From Glandiceps talaboti (Eukaryota > Hemichordata > Enteropneusta > Spengelidae), in the NCBI RefSeq assembly GCF_964340395.1, contig NC_135560.1, forward strand, positions 22,659,175 through 22,723,174: a stretch of DNA of 64,000 nucleotides, in the 5' to 3' direction. Below are positions 45,435-57,857 of the stretch, one piece after another; within the stretch, counting starts at the first letter, position 1, and every line of letters starts with the position of its first letter. The translations under genes were made by a program, and so were the position numbers. The notes under the pieces are model-generated. The model made no database searches. It was not told the origin of the DNA and saw only the letters and a list, made by a program, of their open reading frames with translations.

Positions 45435-48400
45435 TGTAGACTGTTCATGAGATATGACCAAGTTTGAGGCTCAAAGATGTTGAATAGTTTGCAATTGAAA
45501 TAGTTGAGTAAAGTAATTTTGGTAGTAGTGATTTAAATGAAATTGGGCAACGCATGACATGTTCATAAATAGATAAATAGTGAGAACTCACTTCCTTGTC
45601 AGGTACCTATTGGGGCAAAATGACTCAAGGCTGAGAGGGCAGTATTTTGGTTTTCAGTAACTTTCAATTTTGACATGAGGACAATATTTCTCTTCAGTAT
45701 TTGGTAATAAATCATTTTTGAGTTTTAGCTGAGAGGGCGATATTTGACTTCAAATTACCCAAGACTGAGAAGGCAGTATTTTGGTAAATCATTTCTAACT
45801 TTGAGCTGAGAGGGCGATATTTTGACTACAAACCATTAGGCAGGAAGTATAGACACACACAATACAAAAGAATATATCCCAAACCTTATGTCAACTTTAT
45901 TAACACTTGAAAATTTTACAAAGCAAAGATACCAGTGTATAAGAAATGACATATTTACTGTAAATCAATTATTGCTGGGCTTGAAAGAGAATGTTTACGA
46001 GGAATAAAAATCTTTGGAAGGTGGAACCACTTGGTGGTATTGTGAAAATAGATCTTGGGAAATTAACTAATTAGAAAGGAGAGAAGTATAGCACCTATGA
46101 ATAACACAATACCGAGTATAAAGAAATAAAAATTCATTGAAAACTGTTGAACATACAGCCCTAGTATAGAATAAAGCTATGTATGAAAACCTACCGTGTG
46201 AAAATAAAACATACAGCCAAATTTTGATCTCATTTCAAAACCAAAATTTCAAGCTTTTAAGTAATGAAAAATCAATTTACTGAAACAAATGGAGATGACA
46301 CCTTCAAGAAACACAACAAACTGAAAGATTACATTTATGTTGATTTGCAGCGGAAAGCAGACCTCAGAAATATACATCATGTACAAGTAGCATTACCACA
46401 ATGAATACTGAGAGAGAAATGTGGATAAATTGAGACCACACTGTCTGTTTTACAGTGTACAATGATAATAACATTAAATGATAGCATGAATTCTCACATT
46501 TGCTATAGGTTAGCTGGGTTTTTTCAGTAACTGAATTTTTGTGTACATTTCCTGTGATAATTTGTATTTTGTGTGTAACATCTGTAGTTTTGAAACATCA
46601 CTGTTTCTAATCAAAACATGAATACTACTGTGTAAAGTGATAGTGTTTTCAAAGTAACACATGTCTGTGCAGGAATAATACACTTTTACTTCAGCAGTTT
46701 TTATAATTTGCCATACGTAATGAAACCAGTATTATTAATCCAATAAGACTGTAAAGAAACATCATATTAGTCTTATTTCACCAACCTAAAAAATTCAAAT
46801 AAAAAATCCAGCAAAATATCGGAAATTGGACTGTTTATACAAAAGATTCATATTTGTATCATAGCTAGGGAGTTTGGGTTACATTTAGGTATGGGAGAGA
46901 ATATGATTAAACCCCCTAACTTAGCCCCAATTTTTATTGGCGACCATGAATGGCTACCGTTCTACATTTGCCCTGAATAAAATATTGGGAAAAGATCAAA
47001 TTATACAACAGTGCACGAAGAGTACAAAATCTGATAAGAACAGAGTAGATTGCGTTAATTAACCAGTGTATTCATAATTAATGAAGTCCAAATTGTATGT
47101 GTGTATGATCCATGAACAGACTTGAACAGACAGAAATATTTCATTTTTATTGTCAACAGTGTAAAACATCAAAATGACGTCAAATATTTGATGTTCAGAC
47201 TGTAAAACACAAGTAGGGTCAGACAGTTCAGTTGTAATGTACAGCTCTATTTACATGATTGTATTTGCTGGTAGGAAACTGCTGTAATATTTTAAACTCC
47301 TCAATACCACAGTGACATCTGACTGTATATACCGAAACATTCTAAAAAAAGCCAGGTCATATTTTTCTGCTGATGCAATGAAAAATAGAATGCTGGTTTC
47401 ATAATCAATGTGGTCTATTTATGGTGCATGTTGGATGATGTTGCAAAGAAGCCTGTGATTTTAAGACAATTTGACAGGAAATGCTATGATTTGTCACCTG
47501 TAATGGTACAGGATAGTAACGCTAGTATAATTCATTGAAACATTGAATACTGCTACTGTTACCAATGGCACTGTAAAAACCCACATTGAACACTGCATCA
47601 AAGCTCTCAGCAAGCTAACCTGGTGTGTAGAGCATCAAAACAAACCATTTCCCCAATTGAAATTGCATAATACCATTGCAGTTTGTTATACACTACAAAC
47701 ACATACAATATTAACACTTACCCCCCTGTACTAAGACTCACCCATTCAGCAATATAAAAATAAAACTACAAAAGTGAGAAAATTCTACAAGCATTTTGAA
47801 TAAATAAATACCAAAACATATTGAGATGTTATGTTGTGTTACATACATAGTGTGTCACTTTCAAGAAACAAAAGAAAAGCCAAATTTGTACATATATTAT
47901 TATACAAATTGCACTATTTGTCAAAAAGAAGTATGAAGCTATACATAATGAATATCAATACAACATACTGAACCAGAAAAAAACCTGAATTTGGTGTATT
48001 TTGTGTTCTATTCTCATAGAACTATAAATAAACACATATCCTGGCATAAATGTGCAATTTTGGGTGAAGGTGGAAAGTAACATTAAACAAACAAACAAAC
48101 AAACAAACCTGTTTATATCTTAAAAGGATCTTTTAAGTACTATAAATAACAATTCACCTAGCTTTGATTTGGTCTCAGTGCAGACTACATTCTCTTTCTT
48201 TGAAAGTGAGAATATTTTTTCTTTAATTTTTTTCCAATTTATTTATTTTTTATTTTTAACTTGATATTTTATTCAAATTCATTTCAGCAAGTTGTATCAC
48301 TGTGGAAGAACTTCTGAGAGAACAATGAAACTCCTTGAAATGTGATCAAGGTTTTTTGTTGTAAAATTGAGAAGACTTCTGTAATCATTTCATTGCTATA

Positions 48401-48895
48401 TTACCTATAATGGTTGGGGAGGGAGATGTGAAATGAAGTACCTGCATGTTGGTGTTGTTTCTATAAATTTCAGCCTAACATTTGAGAAATATCTCATTAC
48501 ACAATAATCAAAGAGTTGAATGAACTTTGTTTTCAGGAGAGAAAAAAGCTAGAACTATGTAATGACGAAAATGAATATGGTAAATATGAAGGACACTGGA
48601 CCCAGTTATCCATTGATATCAGTTTTTCACATATTAACACACTTGTCCACTAACATCCTCAACCCTAATGTTAGTGGCGTCCTCCATTTGTTTTGGTCAG
48701 CAAAACAAACTACGGTCAAACTGGGCCAAGTGTTCTTCAGTTTTGACAGAAAGACAAGTTGAGATTGTACCATCTTCCATCTATGTACAAAACAGGTACT
48801 CTTTCAAATGAGCTTCAATGACTGTACTAGTTCACATGGACCTAAAGAGCTTTGATGATTACACTAAGACCACAGAGTCTGTAAGGTATGCTATA
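45435..48895. other. Noncoding segment, right part (block B)
   Basis: Nearly identical to 20288-23743, including the minus-strand AATAAA (45901-45896) and the AAAC microsatellite at about 48087. No gene is recognised. Confidence 0.55.
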
Positions 48896-49084
48896 TTGGA
48901 GCATCCTCACACATTGGCCAATCATGTTGGAGCATCCTCGCACATTGGCTAATCATGTTGGAGCATCCTCACACATTGGCCAATCATGTTCGAGCATCCT
49001 CACACATTGGCCAATATCATGATGGATCATCCTCACACATTGGCCAATAATGACGGAGCATCCTCACACATTGGCCAATCATTC
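48896..49084. repeat. 31-bp minisatellite, 6 units (block B)
   Basis: Same units in the same order as 23744-23935. Confidence 0.93.
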
Positions 49085-49184
49085 TGAGGACAGAGTGACA
49101 CAACAAATCTCACAGTCTAAGAACTTATACATTTCAATAGTGGTCAAACGGTGTGTTATGTTTAAACAGCATTGTCAATACAAA

Positions 49185-49708
49185 CTATACCAACAGTATT
49201 CTGTAATGTACTAATGACCAATACCAACTTGGTAGTATTCTATAATGTATTAATGACCAATACCAACATGTTTAGTCTTCTGTAATGTACTAATGACCTG
49301 TACCAACTTGGTAGTATTCTGTAATGTACTAATGATCTATACCAACTTGGTAGTCTTCTATAATGTATTAATGACCTATACCAACTAACTTGGTAGTATT
49401 CTGTAATGTACTAATGACCCATACCAACTTGGTAATATTCTGTAATGTACTAATGACCTATACCAACTTGGTAGTATTCTGTAATGTACTAATGACCAAT
49501 ACCAACTTGGTAGTATTCTGTAATGTATTAATGACCAATACCAACTTGGTAGTATTCTGTAATGTATTAATGACCTATACCAACTTGGTAGTATTCTGTA
49601 ATGTACTAATGACCTATACCAACTTGGTAGTATTCTGTAATGTACTAATGATCTATACCAACTAGGTAGTATTCTATACTGTACTAATGACCTATACCAA
49701 CTATCAAC
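49185..49708. repeat. 39-bp minisatellite, about 13 units (block B)
   Basis: Same family as 24036-24712, with several units missing on the left side. The right half matches block A unit for unit. Confidence 0.95.
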
Positions 49709-49788
49709 TACCAAACATACATACTTCAATTCATATACCGGTACTAATACAATAAATCCTGAAGTCAATTCCAATTGAATTCCAATGA

Positions 49789-49995
49789 CTTTAGTTGTGA
49801 TACGATGCAATGATATCAACATTTCAGTTCATTAGTTCATTATGTAACACATACTTCAATGAGTTTAGTTGTGATAGGATAGAATGATATCAAAATTTCA
49901 GTTCATTATGTAACACGTACTTCAATGAGTTTAGTTGTGATAGGATAGAATGATATCAATATTTCAGTTCATAATGTAACACATACTTCAATGAA
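49789..49995. repeat. 66-bp minisatellite downstream of ST3, about 3 units
   Basis: The shortest array of this family in the window. Confidence 0.95.
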
Positions 49996-50141
49996 TTAAA
50001 AGTAAAAAATAGTGAATATTTATATCTTTTGTCCATCTACAGTGAAAGTATATTATTGTCCATCTTGCACCAGGGTTCATTGAAAGAACATTGCTATGCA
50101 CTAAAATATTATTTTGTATGTAAAAGATAAATGAAATCAAA

Positions 50142-50969
50142 CTAGCGTAAACGACATTCATACAATTGTTTATAACTTGGCATGCAATCCTGAATTGCAA
50201 GTTGAACCTCTTCAGGATAGACTGTGACATCAATATCATCTCCATTAGAAGGACTAGATGGGTGAAGGCCATCCCGTGACACAACTGCCCCATGCCAGAA
50301 TTCCACAGGACCAAATCTGGTCAATTCCTCCATGAACTTCTGTGAAATTTCTGGTTTCCAAGTGAGCATGCATTTGTTATAGGGAATACCGACTGCTTGG
50401 CAGTATTTCTGCATCATCATAGCCGGATTACGCTGTAAATCATCAGCATCCACTATGATGGGTTCACATTCTATTTTCTCCTTCACAAGGTAGTTATACA
50501 AAGTCAACAAGGCCTTAATTCCAATCTCATCTGCATAGAATTTATCAAAATAGGGAAACCCTACATCCTGGACTTTTTGAAAGCCCCTCATGAGAGAGGC
50601 TACTATTTTTGCTGGATGACGTATCAAGAATGAGTGATGGAATCCTTTAGGCATTTTATCAAAATGATCACCAAGATATACAGCTATATCTTTGACAAAT
50701 ACTATCTTGGTGCTAGCTGGAAATACACCTTCTAGGATTGTTTTTGTTTGCTGGTAAGATACTCCTTGATGATATGGAAGGTGAGTAAAGCCATCACGCC
50801 TTTCCCCAATGAGTCCATAAGTTGCAGCTACAACGAATGGTTCATGAAAAGCCTCAACATTGGGCAAGTTTCGCATGCATCTTTCAAAAGCAGTACCTAA
50901 ACATCTAGGACCCGTCCACAGGATGGCTTTCACGGGTGAAGACTGGCAGGTACTTGTTTCTATCTCCAT
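50142..50969 (-). CDS. Sulfotransferase-like protein ST3 (type 2), single exon
   Basis: 275 residues. It differs from ST2 only at STYQ/STCQ and VELWHG/VEFWHG by eye. P-loop GPRCLGTAF and RHPAKIVAS are intact. The context repeats that of ST2: 39- and 66-bp arrays at its 3' side, a broken type-1 N-terminus and a 28-bp array at its 5' side. Confidence 0.82.
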   Translation of the reverse strand: MEIETSTCQSSPVKAILWTGPRCLGTAFERCMRNLPNVEAFHEPFVVAATYGLIGERRDGFTHLPYHQGVSYQQTKTILEGVFPASTKIVFVKDIAVYLGDHFDKMPKGFHHSFLIRHPAKIVASLMRGFQKVQDVGFPYFDKFYADEIGIKALLTLYNYLVKEKIECEPIIVDADDLQRNPAMMMQKYCQAVGIPYNKCMLTWKPEISQKFMEELTRFGPVEFWHGAVVSRDGLHPSSPSNGDDIDVTVYPEEVQLAIQDCMPSYKQLYECRLR

Positions 50970-51394
50970 TGCGATATAATTGAATAAGTCAAAGAGTGTT
51001 GTGAAATACCCTGAAATGCAAAACAAAAAGTATGTTTTTGAAAATTACTATAATTACTATTAGAATGGACACCGTACTGTGCATGCATTCCTGCATCTGT
51101 ATTATGTCATTTCTCTAATAAACAATATTCAAATTCAATCAAACCTGGCACAGTGGTGACATATCATATTGGAAGTCGCTTTGTTTTGTGACATATGCAA
51201 ATTTGAGAAATCAATATTACTACAAGACTATAATACATAGACTCTATTAGAAAAGTTTCTTATCCTACAATATCAGGTGCAAGCGTTCGTTTAAGACATT
51301 GACCTTTGACCTTGTCCTTTATCTTCACAGTCAATTATAATCAAACCACTTCTTGCATATAAATATAATTTGTTGCATTTATTTGATGGTACCA

Positions 51395-51647
51395 CTTTTT
51401 ATGAATAAATTACTTCTGTCAATGCTGAAATCTTCTAATTTTGTTTTCACTTGCTTGTGTGAAGGTCCTCGCTTAGGTGGGATTGCTGTTAAGGCACCAA
51501 ACCTCTCCTCAATGAGTCCAAAATATGCAGATTCAGTGAAAAAGTTTCTACATCAGGCAAATTTCGCATACATCTTTCAAAAGTTCTATAAGTTGACCAT
51601 AGGAAGACTTTTACATGCAAAGCCTTGGTACTTGTTTCTATCTCCAT
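51395..51647 (-). pseudogene. Broken type-1 sulfotransferase N-terminus upstream of ST3
   Basis: Same disabled fragment, with the same deletions, as 26729-26981. It was therefore already broken before blocks A and B separated. Confidence 0.8.
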
Positions 51648-51912
51648 TGGTTACGATTACAAATTAAGTTTAAAGATGTTGCTACAATGTTACAAACATT
51701 TGACTGAAATATAAATGAAAGTACAGAAGCAAACATTAACCTCAGTTTAATAGCTTTGTAAATGTTACATAAAAACATAAACATATGAGTTTTATAGTAA
51801 ATTTACTTCCTCTTGAGTTTAAGATGAAACACATGAGAGCTAGCCACATACAGTACTGCAGTGGGGCACACATGCAGGTAGGTTGATTCGAACAAAAATA
51901 TAGGAATCACTA

Positions 51913-52550
51913 AAAGTTACAGTGTACATACAATGTGTACAAGGCTACAGTGTACATACCATGTGTACAAAGCTACAGTGTACATACCATGTGTACATAG
52001 GTTACAGTGTACATACCATGTGTACAAGATTACAGTGTATAAAAGGCTACTGTGTACATACCATGTGTACAAGGTTACAGTGTACATACCATGTGTACAA
52101 GGTTACAGTGTACATACCATATGTACAAGGCTACAGTGTACATACCATGTATACAAGGTTACAGTGTACATACCATGTGTACAAGGTTACAGTGTACACA
52201 CCATGTGTACAAGGTTACAGTGTACATACCATGTGTACAAGGCTACAGTGTACATACCATGTGTACAAGGTTACAGTGTGCATACCATGTGTACAAGGTT
52301 ACAGTGTACATACCATGTGTACAAGATTACAGTGCACATACCATGTGTACAAGGTTACAGTGTATAACATACCATGTGTACAAGGTTACAGTGTACATAC
52401 CATGTGTACAAGGTTACAGTGTATATACCATGTGTACAAGGTTACAGTGTACATACCATGTGTACAAGGTTACAGTGTACATACCATGTGTACAAGGTTA
52501 CAGTGTATATACCATGTGTACAAGGTTACAGTGTACATACCATGTGTACC
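51913..52550. repeat. 28-bp minisatellite upstream of ST3, about 23 units
   Basis: Same variant units as 27247-27969, with an internal deletion of about three units. Confidence 0.96.
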
Positions 52551-53117
52551 TAGTAGATGAACCTTGCGTTATAATTTTACTTCAGTTGGGAATAATTTGT
52601 GTAGTAATATCTACATGTTATCACTGTTTCTGTGGATTATTTGTAATCATCAAGACTCAATTTGTTTTTGTTTTTCAGACAGCCTGGAACTTGCAGTTAT
52701 TGGATAGAAATTCCATATTAAGGAGCTCATCTTCCAACAGTGAATAAGTTGGAATAATATGTAAATGATGTAGAATATACAATAAAATGATATATAGTTT
52801 GGTTTCTTTTTTGAGAGATCGAGAATGTGCGACTTGACTAGCTAGATGCATGAAATGTATGTATACAAATGATGATGCATGTGAAAAATGGGTTTGCTAT
52901 TTATAGGACATTGACAACATTCGATTCTCACAGTTAATGGTGCATGTTTCCACAACACTGTCACCTATACACAAGATTTATAGATGTAGGAAAGGGATGA
53001 AGCTTCCTATGCTGAATGATTCTATTCAAACCCAAATAAATCATAAACAACAATATCAATCCCAAATACACATCTTATGATCGAAAACAAAATTTAGTAA
53101 TTATCCCACAACTAATA

Positions 53118-53449
53118 TAGATAACACCAAAGAAAAGACGCAACTTAAAAAATGTACACTCGAAAGTCTACAAAATTTCTGCCAATGTCACTAACATACA
53201 GGCAGATCTAGAGGACAAGCTCTTGACAACATCCGGGTCTTATTCAGTGCTCAGTACATACAAAGACGCCCGTGCACGGCTACAGGACTGGTGTATTTGA
53301 GTTATAATTCCTTTTATGCATGTGTGTAGCTGTGTAAAAAATCAACTTATTTGAACAATAGTACAAATATGCTACCTTGCTAGTAACCATAGTGATTTGA
53401 TTTGAAGATTTGCCATGGTATATGTCCAACAGAGTGAACAGTTCAGTAG
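53118..53449. repeat. Truncated 2.4-kb unit
   Basis: Matches the first 330-380 bp of the 2.4-kb units. It stops abruptly after GTTCAGTAG, where unrelated sequence begins. It has the empty palindrome site GTCCAAC at 53424-53430. A second copy lies at 58798-59129. Confidence 0.85.
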
Positions 53450-53752
53450 AACTCGATTTGTACACTGCTATACACATGTATAGGTCGGTCTGTTTTGTCT
53501 GAAGCTAACTGATTTTCTGTCAGACAAACAGTTTTGCCAAGCTGTTGGTCCTAAAAGTGACTAATTGAAATTTAAAACGAAAGAAAAACAAACTGGATTT
53601 AAGTTTCTATATTTTCCGAAAATCTGTTTGTTGATTTATTGATTTTTAAACAATAGCTTTAAGTTAATTTTATAAACAATGATTCAATTTATATCAACAT
53701 GAACCCATACCTGTGTGAAAGCTAATTATAGCAGCACTCCCAGTCTTTACTC

Positions 53753-53772
53753 TCAAGGTCAAGGTCAAGGTC
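53753..53772 (+). promoter_or_regulatory. Tandem AGGTCA nuclear-receptor-like half sites
   Basis: Three overlapping TCAAGGTCA-type sites, the monomer site used by ERR/SF-1-class nuclear receptors. They are copied at 59433-59452. Function is inferred from the motif only. Confidence 0.3.
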
Positions 53773-54482
53773 TCTGTGTTGTTTATTTTTTTCCTATCAG
53801 ATGTACAGCCATTATAGATTGGAAGAACAGTTTTATTTTTATTTTAAGTTCATATCAGTTTCCACATCCACTATTTTTCGTGAGAATTTTTGCAATGTGA
53901 TTATTTTTTTCTCGAATACGTAAAAAAAAGTTTAGAGTCGGTAGTGAAAAGCTAGGTGGGGTTGGGTAACCGGAACCAAACAATTATATTTTTAGGCCTT
54001 AGGAACTGTTATACCTTAAACAATCTGTGTAGAACTTGTTAGTATGGTGGTAATGACATAATATTTAACTTTAAAGTAAGGACTATGCAATATATATACA
54101 ATAGTCTGCTGACCTTCTTTCAATGTGATCAGTATATTAGAGTCAGTCTTTGGTTTCCAGTGGTTATGAATCTGACACATGAATTGTCCAGTAAAGTTTT
54201 CCGGTTCTGTTATAACACCAATGTGCTCTTATTTCTTGTAAAAGTAGCCTGTCATCACACTGATTTGATAATGCTTAAATAAAATGTTTAAACTATAGTA
54301 ACACATTGGAAACAAACTCACCTGATCAGTTCTCAGTCTACTGCAAGGAAAATGCCCTTTTACTGTCCTTGGGTGTGATTGACTGTCATGGGTCACTGGC
54401 TTACTTTCAGTCTAGAATGCCCAACATAATGGGACTCAATTCCTTACAATACAGCACATGTATTCACTGCTCTGACTGATAC

Positions 54483-54778
54483 ACCCGGGGGGTGAACTCC
54501 CATAGACGGCTATACGGGGAGGGTCCACGCGAAAGAGGTCGTTTTTTATGCTGGTTGGTATCAGAAAGGGTATACTTTTCATGAAGTGTTGGTATCAGAA
54601 AGGGTCTGTAAATTAGACTATGCAATCTGGAAGCGTTTCAACCTGTTTTTCTTCCTTGAAAACATCTCTCGTCGCTCATGCCACTTCAGATCTAGGGCCA
54701 CCTCCCCCTGAAATCCCTGGGTTTTAGTCACGTACAGCATGCAATATTCCTGCAACCATAACCAGACTGAGCTCGAGC
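54483..54778. mobile_element. Probable repetitive element with CCCGGGGGGTGAACTCCC
   Basis: Lies between two copies of a 130-bp direct repeat. The GGGGGT...ACTCCC start, the GGCTATACGGGGA core and the doubled GGTATCAGAAAGGGT resemble a repeat I recall as widespread in marine invertebrates. The family is unverified. The second copy starts at 60163. Confidence 0.45.
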
Positions 54779-54897
54779 AAAATGCCTTTTTGCTGTCCTT
54801 GACCTATACTGGGTCACTGACTCACTTTCAGTCTGAAATGCCTAGCATAATGGGACTCAATTCCTTACAATACAGCACATATATCCACTGCTCTGAC

Positions 54898-55590
54898 TCA
54901 TACAGCCTTACCTCTAGAGTCATACAGCCTCACCTCTAGAGTCATACACCTCTACCTCTAGAGTCATACAGCCTTACTTCTAGAGTCATACAGCCTTACC
55001 TCTAGAGTCATACACCTCTACCTCTAGAGTCATACAGCCTTACCTCTAGAGTCATACAGCCTTACCTCTAGAGTCATACAGCCTTACCTCTAGAGTCATA
55101 CACCTCTACCTCTAGAGTCATACAGCCTTACCTCTAGAGTCATACACCTCTACCTCTAGGGTCATACAGCCTTACCTCTAGAGTCATACAGCCTTACCTC
55201 TAGAGTCATACAGCCTTACCTCTAGAGTCATACAGGCTTACCTTTAGAGGCATACAGCTTCACCTCTAGAGTCATACAGCCTTACCTCTAGAGTCATACA
55301 CCTCTACCTCTAGAGTCATACAGCCTTACCTCTAGAGTCATACAGCCTTACCTCCAGTGTCATACAGCCTTACCTCCAGAGTCATACAGTCTTACCTCCA
55401 GAGTCATACAGCCTTACCTCTAGAGTCATACAGCCTTACTTCTAGAGTCATACAGCCTTACCTCTAGAGTCATACAGTCTTACCTCTAGAGTCATACAGT
55501 CTTACCTCTAGAGTCATACAGCCTTACCTCTAGAGTCATACAGCCTTACCTCTAGAGTCATACAGTCTTACCTCTAGAGTCATACAGCCT
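54898..55590. repeat. 22-bp minisatellite, about 31 units
   Basis: Same family as 5096-7228, with XbaI sites and the minus-strand GAGGTAAGG motif. Confidence 0.96.
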
Positions 55591-55740
55591 GTGAACACAA
55601 ACACAACCAACTTGGCTTTAAAAAAAGCCCACCAACTTGGTAGTATTCTTTAATGTATTAATGACCTACATACATACTTCAATTCATAAACCCGTACTAA
55701 TACAATAAATCCTAAAGTCTAATCCATTGAATTCCAGTGA

Positions 55741-56592
55741 CTTTAGTTGTGATAAGATACAGTATCAAAATTTCAGTTCATTATGTAACACATACTTCAA
55801 TGAGTTTAGCTGTGATAGGATAGAATGATATCAATATTTCAGTTCATAATGTAACACATACTTCAATGTGTTTAGCTGTGATAGGATAGAATGATATCAA
55901 AATTTCAGTTCATAATGTAACACACACTTCAATGAGTTTAGTTGTGATAGGATAGAATGATATCAATATTTCAGTTCATTATGTAACACATACTTCAATG
56001 TGTTTAGTTGTGATAGGATAGAATGATATCAAAATTTCAGTTCATAATGTAACTCATACTTCAATGAGTTTAGTAGTGATAGGATAGAATGATATCAATA
56101 TTTCAGTTCATAATGTAACACACACTTCAATGAGTTTAGCTGTGATAGGATAGAATGATATCAAAATTTCAGTTCATAATGTAACACACACTTCAATGAG
56201 TTTAGCTGTGATATGATAGAATGATATCAATATTTCAGTTCATAATGTAACACACACTTCAATGAGTTTAGCTGTGATAGGATAGAATGATATCAAAATT
56301 TCAGTTCATAATGTAACACACTTCAATGAGTTTAGTTGTGATAGGATAGAATGATATCAATATTTCAGTTCATCATGTAACACACACTTCAATGAGTTTA
56401 GCTGTGATAGGATAGAATGATATCAATATTTCAGTTCATAATGTAACACGTACTTCAATGAGTTTAGCTGTGATAGGATAGAATGATATCAATATTTCAG
56501 TTCATAATGTAACACGTACTTCAATGAGTTTAGTAGTGATAGGATAGAATGATATCAAAATTTCAGTTCATTATGTAACTCATACTTCAATG
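55741..56592. repeat. 66-bp minisatellite downstream of ST4, about 13 units
   Basis: Same family as the other 66-bp arrays. It ends about 150 bp from the ST4 stop. Confidence 0.95.
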
Positions 56593-56743
56593 AATTAAAA
56601 GTAAAAAATAGTGAATATATATATCTTTTTGTCCATCTACAGTGAAAGTATATTTTTTTGTCCATCTTGCACCAGGGTTCATTGAAAGAACATTGCTATG
56701 CACTAAAATATTATTCTATATGTAAAAGATAAATGAAATCAAA

Positions 56744-57568
56744 CTAGCGTAAACGACATTCATACAATTGTTTATAACTTGGCATGCAATCCTGAATTGC
56801 AAGTTGAACCTCTTCAGGATAGACTGTGACATCAATATCATCTCCATTAGAAGGACTAGATGGGTGAAGGCCATCCCGTGACAAAAGTGTCCCATGCCAT
56901 AATTCCACAGGACCAAATCTGGTCAATTCCTCCATGAACTTCTGTGAAATTTCTGGTTTCCAAGTGAGCATGCATTTGTTATAGGGGATACCGACTGCTT
57001 GGCAGTATTTCTGCATCATCATAGCCGGATTACGCTGTAAATCATCAGCATCCACTATGATAGGTTCACATTCTATTTTCTCCTTCACAAGGTAGTTATA
57101 CAAAGTTAATATTTCCTGTATTCCGATCTCATCTGCTCTGAATTCAGTACTGTATGGTAACCCCATCTCCTTGGCTCTTGCAGTAGCCCTAAAATAAGAA
57201 ATTATAACCTTTGCCGGATGACGTATCAGGAATGAATGACGGAATCCTTCAGGAATTTTATCGAGGTGACCATTGACCATGTTTAAAGCCATATCTTTTA
57301 TGAATAAATTACTTCTGTCAATTCTGAAATCTTCTAATTTTGTTTTCACTTGCTTGTATGAAAGTCCTCGCTTAGGTGGGACTGCAGTTAAGCCACCAAA
57401 CCTCTCCTCAATGAGTCCAAAATATGCAGCTTCATTGAAAGGCTCGTGGAAACCTTCTACATCAGGCAAATTTCGCATACATCTTTCAAAAGCAGTGCTT
57501 AAACTTCTATAAGTTGACCATAGGACGACTTTTGCATGTGAAGACCTGGTACTTGTTTCTATCTCCAT
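56744..57568 (-). CDS. Sulfotransferase-like protein ST4 (type 1), single exon
   Basis: 274 residues. It differs from ST1 at 15 positions, all within the first 150 residues (for example HVKVIL/HAKVVL, VEVFHE/VEGFHE and [16 protein letters not shown]). The last 124 residues are the same. The P-loop is [12 protein letters not shown] and the 3'-phosphate site RHPAKVIIS. It has the type-1 flanks: 22- and 66-bp arrays at its 3' side and a 28-bp array at its 5' side. Confidence 0.82.
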   Translation of the reverse strand: MEIETSTRSSHAKVVLWSTYRSLSTAFERCMRNLPDVEGFHEPFNEAAYFGLIEERFGGLTAVPPKRGLSYKQVKTKLEDFRIDRSNLFIKDMALNMVNGHLDKIPEGFRHSFLIRHPAKVIISYFRATARAKEMGLPYSTEFRADEIGIQEILTLYNYLVKEKIECEPIIVDADDLQRNPAMMMQKYCQAVGIPYNKCMLTWKPEISQKFMEELTRFGPVELWHGTLLSRDGLHPSSPSNGDDIDVTVYPEEVQLAIQDCMPSYKQLYECRLR

Positions 57569-57857
57569 TGGTTATGATTACAAATTACGTTTAAAGATGT
57601 TGTTACAATCCCTAAGGGGAGGCAGGCTTTTAACTGAAATATAAATGAAAGTACACATGCAAACATTAACTTCAGTTTAATACCTTTGTAAATGTTACAT
57701 AAAAACTTCAACATATTAAGTTTTGTAGTAAATTTACTTCCTCAGTAAAGATGAAAGACTTGAGAGCTAGCCACATACAGAAGTGTGGTGCAGTGTGGCG
57801 GCACCCATGCAGTTAAATTAATTCAAACAAAAAAAAATTCCCAGAGGTATTACTAAA

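Larger units (their letters stand above)
53450..54897. other. Noncoding segment unique to the 5.68-kb duplication
   Basis: No gene is recognised. It includes TCAAGGTCAAGGTCAAGGTC at 53753-53772. A 130-bp imperfect direct repeat (54349-54482 and 54779-54903) encloses a CCCGGGGGGTGAACTCCC element. Everything recurs at 59130-60577. Confidence 0.6.
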
